Positions 25,258-34,146 of a stretch of 47,240 bases of DNA are shown piece by piece (positions within the stretch are counted from its first letter, which is position 1; each line of letters begins with the position of its first letter). The position numbers were made by a program, and so were the translations under genes. This stretch comes from Marivita sp. (lineage in GTDB: Bacteria; Pseudomonadota; Alphaproteobacteria; Rhodobacterales; Rhodobacteraceae): contig NZ_JALEGT010000021.1 of the NCBI RefSeq assembly GCF_022763305.1, positions 1 through 47,240 on the forward strand, in the 5' to 3' direction. The notes under the pieces are model-generated. The model ran no database searches. It was not told the DNA's origin and was given only the letters and a program-made list of their open reading frames with translations.

Positions 25258-25578
25258 ATGACCGATACGAGTTTTGCGCCGGATGCTGCGCAGGACATGG
25301 CCCAAAGTGCCGAGAAGGCTGCCGCCTATCTCAAGACGCTGGCGCATGAGGGTCGACTGATGATCCTGTGTCACCTCGGCGTGGGTGAAAAATCCGTGGG
25401 CGAGCTGGAGGCCCTTCTGAACATCCGTCAGGCTGCGGTCAGCCAGATGCTGGCCCGTCTGCGGGACGAGCAGCTGGTCAAGACGCGGCGGGATGGCAAG
25501 ACCATCTATTACAGCCTTAACGACGACAATACCGCGCGGCTGATCGCGCATCTTCATGGGATGTTCTGCGGATCGTGA
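25258..25578 (+). CDS. ArsR-family regulator of the SqrR/BigR persulfide-sensing type
   Basis: A 106-residue winged-helix repressor (recognition helix in IRQAAVSQMLARLRDEQLV). It has only two cysteines, Cys38 in LMILCHL and Cys104 in MFCGS, 66 residues apart. In Rhodobacter capsulatus SqrR the sensing cysteines, Cys41 and Cys107, have the same spacing and setting and form a polysulfide bridge. Metal-binding CxC motifs of classic ArsR/SmtB sensors are absent. It overlaps the amidase start (GTGA), so the two are co-transcribed. Likely target genes include sulfide-oxidation operons such as the one at 13613. Sulfide sensing is inferred from the cysteine pattern. Confidence 0.82.
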   Translation: MTDTSFAPDAAQDMAQSAEKAAAYLKTLAHEGRLMILCHLGVGEKSVGELEALLNIRQAAVSQMLARLRDEQLVKTRRDGKTIYYSLNDDNTARLIAHLHGMFCGS

Positions 25579-26993
25579 CGCGCCCTGACACTGCCTTTTC
25601 CGGCCCCGAACTTTGCGCGAAAACCGCGCGAGAGGTGATCTCCCTTCTCCGCGATGGAGAGGTGACGACTGCTGATCTGATCGACGCCAGCCTTCAGCGC
25701 ATGGATCAGGTCGAACCGCACGTGAATGCCGTGGTCACCCGCTGCCCGGACCGGGCCCGCGCGATGCCTGCGGCGCATGACAACCTGCTTGCCGGTCTGC
25801 CCATCGGGATCAAGGACCTGACCGCCGTGGAAGGTGTGCGCACAACGCTGGGCACCCGGGGCATGGCCGATCATGTTCCGTCGGTTTCGGACCCGCTGGT
25901 CGCACGCCTGGAAGAGCGCGGCGGCGTGGTGCTGGGCAAAACCAATACACCCGAACTGGGGGCTGGGGCCAACACGTTCAACGCAGTCTTCGGTGCCACG
26001 CGCAATCCCTGGGACATACGGATGAACGCTGCGGGTTCTTCCGGCGGCGCTGCGGTGTCGCTGGCCACTGGAGAGCTTTGGCTCAGCCACGGGTCTGATT
26101 TCGGCGGCAGCCTGCGCAGCCCGGCAAATTACTGCGGCATTGTGGGCCTGCGCCCTTCTCCGGGTATTGCCGGAGGCAGCTCAGCCCATCTTGGCTTCAC
26201 CACCGGTGGTGTCGAAGGCCCGATGGCGCGCGATGTTCTTGACTGCGCGCTCTTTCTCGATGCGATGGCGGGCTTCGATCCGATCTGGCCGATTTCGTTT
26301 CCCGCGCCAGACACCCCGTATCTCGAGACCGCCAAGCGCGATGCCGGTTCGATCCGCATTGCCTATACCCCTGATTTCAACGGGTTTGCCGCTGTCACCA
26401 CCGAGATCGACGATGTCCTGCGCGGCGCGCTCGAACGCTTGCGTCTGCCCTCGGTCACGGTCGAGGAACACTGCCCGCACCTGCCACGGCTGGACGAAAC
26501 CTTCCGCGCCTTGCGCTGCCTGTCCTTCTTGGGCAGCTATCAGGTCACGCCGGACAGCATCAGCATGCACTACAAGGACACGATCAAGGGCAACCTCGCG
26601 GATGCCCACGCGATGAGCTTTGACGATTATGTTCAGGCCGAGCGCGACCGTGCGACGATCTACAACTCCATGGCCATGTTCTTCAAAACGCATGACGTGC
26701 TGGCCTGCCCGGTCAATGGCCTTGCCCCATTGCCGGTCGAGATCGAATTTCCGACCGAGGTCGCGGGCCGACCGATGCGCGACTATATCGACTGGCTGCA
26801 ATTTGCCTTTCTGGCCACGGTCGCGGGGCTTCCTGCCCTGTCGCTGCCCGTCGGCTTTACGCGCTCGGGGATGCCCGTCGGTCTGCAGCTCATCGGCCCC
26901 CCACGGGGGGAAGCCCGTCTGCTGCAGGTCGCCCATACGCTGGAACAGGCGTTGAACCTACCGGTGACGCTGATCGACCCGATCGTGCGCTAA
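25575..26993 (+). CDS. Amidase (amidase signature family)
   Basis: A 472-residue amidohydrolase. The Ser-cisSer-Lys triad is visible: Lys80 in GLPIGIKD, Ser155/156 in NAAGSSGGAA and the nucleophile Ser179 in GSDFGGSLRSPA. The C-terminal part (LPALSLPVGFTRSGMPVGLQ) is typical. It starts with GTG inside the regulator stop. Substrate specificity cannot be predicted; GatA is unlikely because GatB and GatC are absent. Confidence 0.9.
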   Translation: MTRPDTAFSGPELCAKTAREVISLLRDGEVTTADLIDASLQRMDQVEPHVNAVVTRCPDRARAMPAAHDNLLAGLPIGIKDLTAVEGVRTTLGTRGMADHVPSVSDPLVARLEERGGVVLGKTNTPELGAGANTFNAVFGATRNPWDIRMNAAGSSGGAAVSLATGELWLSHGSDFGGSLRSPANYCGIVGLRPSPGIAGGSSAHLGFTTGGVEGPMARDVLDCALFLDAMAGFDPIWPISFPAPDTPYLETAKRDAGSIRIAYTPDFNGFAAVTTEIDDVLRGALERLRLPSVTVEEHCPHLPRLDETFRALRCLSFLGSYQVTPDSISMHYKDTIKGNLADAHAMSFDDYVQAERDRATIYNSMAMFFKTHDVLACPVNGLAPLPVEIEFPTEVAGRPMRDYIDWLQFAFLATVAGLPALSLPVGFTRSGMPVGLQLIGPPRGEARLLQVAHTLEQALNLPVTLIDPIVR

Positions 26994-27388
26994 CGATTCA
27001 GTCGATAGGTCAAAGCGGCATGGATCACCTGCCGCAAGGCATCCTCCGGGATCGGCGCATCGACGCGAAGGACAATCGCGCGGTTGCCCTCGAATTGCAG
27101 GTCCTCGGCAAAAAGGCTTCGCGCTTCGGGGATGACACGGCTCTGGCAATGGGCAAACACCGCCGGATTGCCATCAGCGGTAAGCCCGAGGCGCAGCGGC
27201 GTGCCCCTGGCAGATGCATAGGATGGCTGGCCCCATTTCAGCGTTTCCGTCACCGGACCCGCTTCTGGTGCGCCTGCAGCCACATCGAAGATCAGGGCGC
27301 GCAGTTGCTCCAAAAGCGATTTCCGAGGCGCATCGAACCTGTCGAGCGCCTCCTGCACCTGCGCGGGAATGGGCGGGGGATTGACCAT
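26990..27388 (-). CDS. DUF1801 domain protein
   Basis: A 132-residue small protein of the YdhG-like DUF1801 family, with AQVQEALDRF near the start and LKWGQPSYASARG in the middle. Function is not established for the family. The ATG at 27388 gives the domain length; a longer upstream frame has no domain support. It overlaps the amidase end by four bases on the opposite strand. Confidence 0.78.
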   Translation of the reverse strand: MVNPPPIPAQVQEALDRFDAPRKSLLEQLRALIFDVAAGAPEAGPVTETLKWGQPSYASARGTPLRLGLTADGNPAVFAHCQSRVIPEARSLFAEDLQFEGNRAIVLRVDAPIPEDALRQVIHAALTYRLNR

Positions 27389-27532
27389 GTTCCCAGAAGA
27401 CAGGGCCGGTCCTGACCCGTCAAGGGCGCGCCACGTGAACCGGGCAGACACATACCCCGCTTTTTCTCCGGAAGGCGCACAATCGCACACGGGTTGGGGT
27501 CGGTACAACCTTCCCCTGACCGGACATCATCG

Positions 27533-29413
27533 TCAGGCTGCTTCTTCCCAGCGATTGGCAAAATTACCCAGAACGTGGCCCACATCCGCGTGCGAGGCGC
27601 CATTCAGCGTCACCTGCGCCACCAGACCAAGGGTTTTGTCATCGACAACCGAAACCACCCGCGCCGGTGATCCGGCCTTGTCGAGCGCGGCATTGAACAC
27701 GCGGGTGATCGCGTGTTTGCGCAGATCTGGCTTGAACACCTTGCCCACCGCCGTCTTGGGCAATTCGTCGAGAATGGTCATGTGTTTGGGCACAGCCGCG
27801 CGTTCGTGCACATGCACGGCGCAATGATCCAGAAGATCCTGCTCGGTCACAATGGCTCCCTCGACCAGTTCCACGAAGGCACAGGGCAGCTCGCCGGCAT
27901 GGGCATCGGGTTGACCAATCGCCCCGGCAAAGGCCACCGCGGGATGCGCCAGAAGCGCCTCTTCGATCTCGGCTGGGTCGATATTGTGCCCGCCTCGAAT
28001 GATCAGGTCCTTCGCCCGTCCCGTGATCCAGAGATAGCCATCCGCATCGATGCGACCCAGGTCTCCTGTGCGCAGATGGGTGCCGAAATGGAACAGGTCC
28101 GCGTTCTTGGCCGCCTCGGTATAGGTGTGCCCGGCATAGACGCCCGGGTTCGAAATGCAGATCTCGCCGATTTCGTCCACGCCGCAGGTCACGACCTCGC
28201 CGTTTTTCTGGCTGAGGATCTTCACATCCGTATGCGGGAAAGGAATGCCGACCGATCCGACCTTCTTCAGCCCGTCGGGCGGGTTGCAGGACACAAGGCA
28301 TGTCGCCTCGGTCAGACCATAGCCTTCGACCACGCGGACACCACAGGCCTTCTCAAACCGGTTGAACAGTTCGAGCGGCAGGGGCGAAGAGCCGGAAAAC
28401 GCCGTTTTGATCGTCGAAAGATCCGCATCCACCGGGCGCTGCATCAGCGCAGACATGGCGGTTGGAACGGTGATGACAAAGGTGGTTTTCCAACGCTCGC
28501 AGAGCTTCCAGAAATTGTCGAAGACACCCTCCCCTCGGTAGCCCTGTGGCGTCGGGAAAACCGTGTGCGCGCCAGACACGACCGAGGCCATGAGGATCAC
28601 GTGGCAGGCAAAGACATGGAACAGGGGCAGCGGACACATGATGCTGTCCTGTTCGGTGAAGAGAAGTTTGTGCCCAAGCCAACCGTTGTAGATCATCCCG
28701 GAATACCGGTGCTGGGCAACCTTGGGCATGCCGGTCGTGCCGCCGGTGTGGAAGTAGGCTGCGACCCGGTCGCCTGCACTGTCGGCAAAGTCGAGTGTTG
28801 TGTTCTGCTTCTTCAACTCGGTCGTGAAGTTCAGCACATCGGCATGGTGCCCGCCGGGGTTCTTGGGCCGGATGAGCGGTACGATCCACGATTTCGGCGG
28901 TGTGAGATAGCGGTTCAGGTCCACTTCCAGGACCGTGTGCACATTGGGCGCGTGGCGGCAGGCCTCGGCGACCTTCTGTGGCACATCGGTTTTCGGGAAG
29001 GCTCTGAGCGTGACCACCACCTTTGCGCCGGTCTCGCGCAGGATCGCCGCGATCTGTTCCGGTTCGAGCAGCGGATTGATCGGGTTCGCAATGCCTGCAA
29101 TCGCACCACCCAAAAGCGTCAGGATGGTTTCGCTGCTGTTTGGCAGCACATAGGCGACCACGTCGTTTTCGCCGATCCCCAGTTTGCGGAAAAGGTTTGC
29201 GGCCTGAACGGTGCGTTCGAGCAGCTGCGACCAGCTCAGCGTTTCGGCCTTGTCCTGAGGGCCCGAAAGCAGTTGGAAACTGGTCGCCGGTCGGTCGGGA
29301 AAGGCGGCCGCGGTCTTGCTCAACTGTGCGAACAGCGTCGCTGGCAGATCCCGTTCGGCCCACGGCATTTCATTCTCGATCGCGTTGCGGTCCTCGAAAC
29401 TCGCAAACGTCAT
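27533..29413 (-). CDS. Acyl-CoA synthetase (AMP-forming)
   Basis: A 626-residue ANL-superfamily ligase. The AMP-binding P-loop is YFHTGGTTGMPK near residue 222, followed by GYGLTEAT, RTGDLG and GRAKDLIIRGGHNIDP, with the C-terminal catalytic lysine in PKTAVGKVFK. It activates a carboxylic acid to its CoA thioester by way of an acyl-adenylate. The longer than usual N-terminus and LYVLPNSSETI-like segments suit a fatty or aromatic acid ligase, but substrate is unclear. AGGGAGGGG precedes the ATG. Divergent from the ABC operon. Confidence 0.9.
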   Translation of the reverse strand: MTFASFEDRNAIENEMPWAERDLPATLFAQLSKTAAAFPDRPATSFQLLSGPQDKAETLSWSQLLERTVQAANLFRKLGIGENDVVAYVLPNSSETILTLLGGAIAGIANPINPLLEPEQIAAILRETGAKVVVTLRAFPKTDVPQKVAEACRHAPNVHTVLEVDLNRYLTPPKSWIVPLIRPKNPGGHHADVLNFTTELKKQNTTLDFADSAGDRVAAYFHTGGTTGMPKVAQHRYSGMIYNGWLGHKLLFTEQDSIMCPLPLFHVFACHVILMASVVSGAHTVFPTPQGYRGEGVFDNFWKLCERWKTTFVITVPTAMSALMQRPVDADLSTIKTAFSGSSPLPLELFNRFEKACGVRVVEGYGLTEATCLVSCNPPDGLKKVGSVGIPFPHTDVKILSQKNGEVVTCGVDEIGEICISNPGVYAGHTYTEAAKNADLFHFGTHLRTGDLGRIDADGYLWITGRAKDLIIRGGHNIDPAEIEEALLAHPAVAFAGAIGQPDAHAGELPCAFVELVEGAIVTEQDLLDHCAVHVHERAAVPKHMTILDELPKTAVGKVFKPDLRKHAITRVFNAALDKAGSPARVVSVVDDKTLGLVAQVTLNGASHADVGHVLGNFANRWEEAA

Positions 29414-29437
29414 GGCGTCCCCTCCCTTGTGTCACGC

Positions 29438-29459
29438 GCCAGCAAGCACGCTCGCTGGC
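29438..29459. promoter_or_regulatory. Inverted repeat upstream of the acyl-CoA synthetase gene
   Basis: Arms GCCAGCAAGC / GCTCGCTGGC with a 2-base centre and one mismatch, 25 bp before the synthetase ATG. Its position in the leader suits an operator or an mRNA hairpin. Confidence 0.35.
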
Positions 29460-29616
29460 AAGCCCGTTTAGCGGATATTTTGCCCGGACAAGACAGCCCG
29501 ACGCTACGACAGATTGCACATGACGCTGCGTTCAAAGCTGATCCATACATGATCCACCGTGCCGTCGAACAGAAAACGCGATGGCATTTGGCCGGGTTTC
29601 TGATCGGTTTTGATTT

Positions 29617-29634
29617 TTTGCACACGTTTGCAAA
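29617..29634. promoter_or_regulatory. LacI-family-type operator upstream of the sugar ABC operon
   Basis: The 18-bp near-palindrome TTTGCACACGTTTGCAAA has the central CG and TTTGCA(A/C)AC half-sites typical of LacI-family operators, with one mismatch between halves. It lies 78 bp before the ATPase ATG. No LacI gene is in the window. Confidence 0.55.
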
Positions 29635-29711
29635 GAAGTCTTGCCAAACCGCCGACCCTATGGCTTGGTGGGGTGGTCGACCGCAGATTTCAGTGTTGCG
29701 CAGGGGGAAGC

Positions 29712-30764
29712 ATGGCGGAAATCCAGCTCAGGAACGTCAACAAACGCTGGGGCAGCTTCGTCGGCGTCGACAATTTCAACCTGACGATCGCCGACAAGGA
29801 ATTCCTCGTCCTGCTCGGCCCCTCGGGCTGCGGCAAGACGACGACGATGCGGATGATTGCAGGTCTTGAGGACATCACCGAAGGTGAGATCGCCATCGAC
29901 GGGCGCGTGGTGAACAAGCTTGACCCCAAGGATCGCGACGTGGCGATGGTGTTTCAGTCCTACGCGCTCTATCCGAACATGAACGTCTACGAGAACATCC
30001 GCTTTCCGCTCCGCGTAAGGGGAGTTGATGCGTCGACCCATGATGCGCGGGTGCGCCGCGCCAGCGCGATGGTGGAATTGGACGATTTCCTGCACCGCAA
30101 ACCGGCGGAACTGTCCGGCGGTCAGCGTCAGCGCGTCGCTCTCGCGCGGGCCATCGTTCGCGAACCCAACGTGTTCCTGATGGATGAACCGCTGTCGAAC
30201 CTCGACGCCAAACTGCGCGTCTCGACCCGCGCGCAGATCAAGAACCTGAGCCATGAACTCGCCGTCACCACAATCTACGTCACCCACGACCAGATCGAGG
30301 CGATGACCCTCGCCGACCGCGTGGTGGTCATGGAGAAGGGAGTGGTCCAGCAGGTCGGCAGTCCGACGGAAATCTATGACCGCCCCGCCAATGTCTTTGT
30401 CGCGAGCTTCATCGGCAATCCGGCCATGAACCTGATTGATGGCGATGTCGCGGACGGCACCTTTACCGCGCGCGACACGCACATCACCGGGCTGACCGCC
30501 GGGTCCGGGAAGGTGACGCTCGGCTTTCGGGCAGAAGATGCGGCACTCGCGCCGGAAGGCGACGGTCAGATTACTGCCTCGATCTACACGCTCGAACTTC
30601 TGGGCGACGCAACGATGATTTCGGTGCGTATCGGCCCCTCGCTTGTCGCGGTCAAAGCCGACAAATCCTTCCGGGCCGAAATCGGCGATCCGGTTTCGAT
30701 CCACGTTCCGCCCGAGATCTGCCACCTCTTTTCAACGGAGACCGGCCAAAGGATCGACGGCTGA
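29712..30764 (+). CDS. Sugar ABC transporter ATP-binding protein (MalK/UgpC type)
   Basis: A 350-residue ATPase. Walker A is GPSGCGKTT at 36-44, signature LSGGQRQR at 134-141, Walker B VFLMDEP near 154-160, then a C-terminal OB-type (TOBE) regulatory domain from about residue 235. The family energises CUT1 sugar importers. The ATG at 29712 is preceded by AGGGGGAAG. First gene of a four-gene import operon. Confidence 0.93.
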   Translation: MAEIQLRNVNKRWGSFVGVDNFNLTIADKEFLVLLGPSGCGKTTTMRMIAGLEDITEGEIAIDGRVVNKLDPKDRDVAMVFQSYALYPNMNVYENIRFPLRVRGVDASTHDARVRRASAMVELDDFLHRKPAELSGGQRQRVALARAIVREPNVFLMDEPLSNLDAKLRVSTRAQIKNLSHELAVTTIYVTHDQIEAMTLADRVVVMEKGVVQQVGSPTEIYDRPANVFVASFIGNPAMNLIDGDVADGTFTARDTHITGLTAGSGKVTLGFRAEDAALAPEGDGQITASIYTLELLGDATMISVRIGPSLVAVKADKSFRAEIGDPVSIHVPPEICHLFSTETGQRIDG

Positions 30765-30776
30765 CCAACCAGAGAG

Positions 30777-30818
30777 TCCCGGCTCAACCGGGAAATCGCG
30801 ATGCGACAATCGCGCATC
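30777..30818 (+). promoter_or_regulatory. Two small hairpins before the binding-protein gene
   Basis: TCCCGG-CTCAA-CCGGGA (30777-30793) and GATGCG-N7-CGCATC (30800-30818) fill the gap between the ATPase and binding-protein genes. They may protect or separate the binding-protein part of the transcript. Confidence 0.35.
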
Positions 30819-30839
30819 CGGACACACAGGGAGACCAGA

Positions 30840-32081
30840 ATGAACCTTAGACATATACTGATGACAGGCTCGTTCCTTGTCATGGCCAGCACAACCGCAG
30901 GCCTTGCCGCCGATTGCGGCATCACCGAGGGTCGGCTGAGCATCATCGGCAATGAATTCCCGGCGATCCAGACGGTCGCGCGCAACGCCCAGGCATGTGA
31001 TGGCCTGACCGAAGCCAAGGCAAACCTGACCGCCGATCACCAGAAGATCAACCTCGCCGGCATGCAGGGGAACCCGGCGGAATACACCTCTGCCATCGTG
31101 GCGAACTCGTCGATCGTGGCGCTCATCAACGAAGACGTGATCCGCCCGCTGGATGATCTTGTTGCAGCTTTTGGACAGGACATTCCCAAAAACCAGCTCA
31201 TCACGGTGAATGGACAGGTGATGGCGGTGGCTTTCATGGCCAACGCGCAGCACCTTGTCTATCGCAAGGACATCCTAGACCAGATCGGGGTCGAGCCGCC
31301 CAAGACCTACGAAGACATGCTGGCCGCCGCCGAGAAAATCCGCGCCGAGGGCATTCTCGAATACCCGCTGGGCGGCGCGTACATGGCGGGCTGGAACCTC
31401 GCGCAGGAATTCGTGAACATGTATATCGGCCATGGCGGCGAGTTCTATGAACCGGGCTCGGCGCAGGTGTCGATCAACAACGAAGCCGGTGTCGCCACGC
31501 TCGAGATGCTCAAATCGCTGAGCGCCTACATGAACCCCGACTACCTCACCCATGATTCCAACGCCACAAGCGCGGAATGGGAAGCGGGCAATGTCGCCAT
31601 GATGAACATGTGGGGCTCCCGCACAGGTGTGCTGATGGATGCCGAAGGCTCCACCCCCGAGGTCTATGAGAACACCATGGTCGGCGCCCCGATGACCGTG
31701 GCGGGTGGCGACCGCCCCGCATCGACGCTCTGGTGGGACGGCTGGACTGTCGCCAAGAACATCAGCGATGCAGACGCCGAAGCCACCTTCAAGGCGCTGA
31801 AGCACGGAATCAGCCCGGCGATCCTGAATGACGAGACCATGGGTCAGGCGGTCTGGATGATCGAAGGCTACCAGCCAGCACCGGTCAATGAAGGCGTGTT
31901 CTCGGCCATCGCGATGCAGACAACCCCTTACCCGATGCTGCCGCATCACGGGCTGCTGCACACCGCATTGGGCGACAACATCGCCGATTTCCTTCAGGGC
32001 AAGGAAAGCGCAGAGCAGGCGCTTGCGGATATCGAAGCGGCCTACATGACCGCCGCGCGCGAAAAAGGTTTCGTCAACTGA
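30840..32081 (+). CDS. Sugar ABC transporter substrate-binding protein
   Basis: A 413-residue periplasmic binding protein of the CUT1 (SBP_bac_1) type. The signal peptide runs to about residue 24 (TTAGLAA before DCGITEG). MWGSRTGVLMD, WWDGWTVAKN and the PYPMLPHHGLLHTALGDNI-like C-terminus suit a sugar or polyol ligand. Two cysteines in the first 40 mature residues may form a disulfide. The ATG at 30840 follows GGGAGACCAG. The sugar cannot be named. Confidence 0.88.
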   Translation: MNLRHILMTGSFLVMASTTAGLAADCGITEGRLSIIGNEFPAIQTVARNAQACDGLTEAKANLTADHQKINLAGMQGNPAEYTSAIVANSSIVALINEDVIRPLDDLVAAFGQDIPKNQLITVNGQVMAVAFMANAQHLVYRKDILDQIGVEPPKTYEDMLAAAEKIRAEGILEYPLGGAYMAGWNLAQEFVNMYIGHGGEFYEPGSAQVSINNEAGVATLEMLKSLSAYMNPDYLTHDSNATSAEWEAGNVAMMNMWGSRTGVLMDAEGSTPEVYENTMVGAPMTVAGGDRPASTLWWDGWTVAKNISDADAEATFKALKHGISPAILNDETMGQAVWMIEGYQPAPVNEGVFSAIAMQTTPYPMLPHHGLLHTALGDNIADFLQGKESAEQALADIEAAYMTAAREKGFVN

Positions 32082-32095
32082 CGCAAGCCCCCTTC

Positions 32096-32120
32096 AGGGG
32101 AGCGGGTTCGCCGCTCCCCT
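32096..32120 (+). promoter_or_regulatory. Strong intra-operon stem-loop after the binding-protein gene
   Basis: Ten-bp stem AGGGGAGCGG / CCGCTCCCCT with a GTTCG loop and no T-run, 15 bp after the stop codon. Such hairpins often stabilise the upstream mRNA so that binding protein outnumbers the permeases. Confidence 0.65.
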
Positions 32121-32157
32121 GTCCTTCTGATCGGTCCAAGTGTGCGGGAACGCTCTG

Positions 32158-33183
32158 ATGAAACACAGCGCCTTTTTCTGGTTCGTTCTGCCTTCGGCGG
32201 TCGCCATGCTGCTGTTCATCTTCTTTCCCATCATCTCCGTGGTGGTCCAGTCGCTGCACACCGCGCATGAACAGGTGATCATCGAAGTCGAAAACTGTGG
32301 CCCCTTCGGCTGCACCACTGCCACTGCCATCGATCAGGAGGCCACGGCCGCCCTGCGCGCGGAGCAACCGCTGGGACGGTTCGCCGGGCTGGAGATCTAC
32401 AAGGACCGCAACCATCTTGCCGTGACCGAAGTCGGACATCTCTGGGCGCAAAGCACCGGGATCGGCGATTTCATCGGCAAGCTGATGAACCTGCCCTTCT
32501 ACAAGGCCATCGGATTTACCCTGACCTTCACCTTCGTCGTCACGCCACTCACGATCATCTTCGGCTTTATCATTGCCGTCGCCGTCAACAGCGCGGCCCG
32601 CGCGATCCGGGGCCCTCTGATCTTTTTCTCCTTGCTGCCGATGATGGTGACGCCGCTGATCGGCTCACTCATCCTGTTCTGGATGGTGGACGCACGCGGC
32701 ATCCTCGGCACCGCACTCCGCTGGCTGGCCGACGATCCGGGCCTGTCGGTCAAGGCAGACACCGGGCTGATGTGGGCCATGCTGATGGTCTATGGCGTCT
32801 GGCATTCTGCACCGTTCGCCTTCATCGTCTATTATGCGGGCCTGCAGACCGTGAACACCGACACGCTGGAAGCCGCCCGCATCGACGGGGCGAGCCGCTG
32901 GCAACAGATCCGCCATGTGGTGATCCCGCATCTTCTGCCGCTGACCACCTTCATCGCACTCATGCAGTTGATGGACAATTTCCGGGTGTTCGAGCCCATC
33001 GTGAGCTTCAACGCCAGCGCCCATGCCACATCGCTCAGCTGGGCGATCTACAATGATCTGGGCGGTGAAACGCAGCAGCTCAGTTCCGCCGCCGCGACCT
33101 CGGTGCTGACCATCATCGGTGTGGCGATCCTGCTGTCACCGGTGCTGGTGCGCACGTGGCGCGACTACGGCAAGACGGCCTGA
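32158..33183 (+). CDS. Sugar ABC transporter permease (MalF type)
   Basis: A 341-residue inner-membrane permease. Helix 1 (about 6-28) is followed by a long periplasmic loop of about 85 residues, then five further helices. The EAA loop contacting the ATPase is LEAARIDGASRWQQIRHVVIP near residue 240. The ATG at 32158 removes a short non-family extension. It works with the next permease as a heterodimer. Confidence 0.9.
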   Translation: MKHSAFFWFVLPSAVAMLLFIFFPIISVVVQSLHTAHEQVIIEVENCGPFGCTTATAIDQEATAALRAEQPLGRFAGLEIYKDRNHLAVTEVGHLWAQSTGIGDFIGKLMNLPFYKAIGFTLTFTFVVTPLTIIFGFIIAVAVNSAARAIRGPLIFFSLLPMMVTPLIGSLILFWMVDARGILGTALRWLADDPGLSVKADTGLMWAMLMVYGVWHSAPFAFIVYYAGLQTVNTDTLEAARIDGASRWQQIRHVVIPHLLPLTTFIALMQLMDNFRVFEPIVSFNASAHATSLSWAIYNDLGGETQQLSSAAATSVLTIIGVAILLSPVLVRTWRDYGKTA

Positions 33184-33196
33184 GAGGACGACGCGC

Positions 33197-34078
33197 ATGG
33201 CAAACCCGGTTCAAAAACGCCCCATTGTGCTGCAGGTTGTTCTTGTTGGCATCCTCATCACCTGGATGATCGCCGCCGCCTTCCCGTTCTTCTGGACACT
33301 CTGGGGCTCGTTCAAGGTCGAAGGCGATTTCTTCTCGCTGGCCGACTGGACCAATGTCCTGACCGGAGAGATGACCACCCGCGAAACCGGAGATGCCTTC
33401 ACCACCCAAGGCTATTCCGGCGCGTGGATACAGGAAGAGTTCTGGCGCGCTGCATGGAATTCCACGCTGGTCTGTCTCTTCGTCGTGACGATCTCTCTGA
33501 CCCTCGGAACACTGGGCGGATACGCACTGGCCCGCTCGACCTATCGCTATGCGTTCTGGTTCCTGCTGATCGCGCTCATCTTCCGCGCGATGCCGCCGAT
33601 CACGCTGGTCTCGGGGTATCTGCCAGTCTTCTTTCAGTGGAACATCTGGGGCTATCTGCCCACCGCCATCATCGTGCTGGTGGCGATCAACCAGCCCTTC
33701 ACGCTCTGGATGCTGCATTCCTTCTTCAAGAACATCCCGCAGGATCTCGACGAATCCGCCATGGTGGACGGCTGCACCCGCTTTCAGGCCTTCCGCCACG
33801 TGATCATCCCGGTCATGTGGCCCGGCGTGATCACCACCGGCCTGTTCAGCTTCCTGCTCGCTTACAACGACTTCGCCGTGACCGCGATGATCCTCGACAA
33901 GCAGAACCAGACCATGGTCCCCAAGATCGCGTCTTTCCTCGGCACCACTCAGACCAAGGGCAACGTGATGTTTGCCGTCGCCGCCGTGGTGTCGACCACT
34001 GCGCCGCTGTTCCTGCTGATCATGTTCTTTCAGCGCCAGATCGTCTCCGGCCTCACGGCCGGAGCGGTAAAGGGCTGA
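33197..34078 (+). CDS. Sugar ABC transporter permease (MalG type)
   Basis: A 293-residue permease with six hydrophobic segments. The EAA loop reads LDESAMVDGCTRFQAFRHVI near residue 190. RAMPPITLVSGYLPVFFQW is typical of MalG-type subunits. It starts 13 bp after the first permease and ends the operon, just before an intergenic repeat block. Confidence 0.9.
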   Translation: MANPVQKRPIVLQVVLVGILITWMIAAAFPFFWTLWGSFKVEGDFFSLADWTNVLTGEMTTRETGDAFTTQGYSGAWIQEEFWRAAWNSTLVCLFVVTISLTLGTLGGYALARSTYRYAFWFLLIALIFRAMPPITLVSGYLPVFFQWNIWGYLPTAIIVLVAINQPFTLWMLHSFFKNIPQDLDESAMVDGCTRFQAFRHVIIPVMWPGVITTGLFSFLLAYNDFAVTAMILDKQNQTMVPKIASFLGTTQTKGNVMFAVAAVVSTTAPLFLLIMFFQRQIVSGLTAGAVKG

Positions 34079-34085
34079 CCTCCCG

Positions 34086-34146
34086 TCTTCTCTGGTTCGG
34101 AAATACTTCGGGGGAGTCGCCCAAAAGGCGACGGGGACAGAGCCCC
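34086..34146. repeat. Intergenic repeat module (TCTTCTCTGGTTC type)
   Basis: Begins TCTTCTCTGGTTCGGAAATA-CTTCGGGG and continues into a GTCGCC-CAAAA-GGCGAC hairpin (34116-34132) and GACAGAGCCCC. The first 28 bases recur, with two changes, at 39481-39508. It sits at the 3' end of the ABC operon, between convergent genes. Confidence 0.7.

Noticed and set aside
27713-29869. Open frame of 718 codons on the + strand
   Set aside because: Antisense to the acyl-CoA synthetase and runs through its promoter region into the ABC ATPase gene in the wrong frame.
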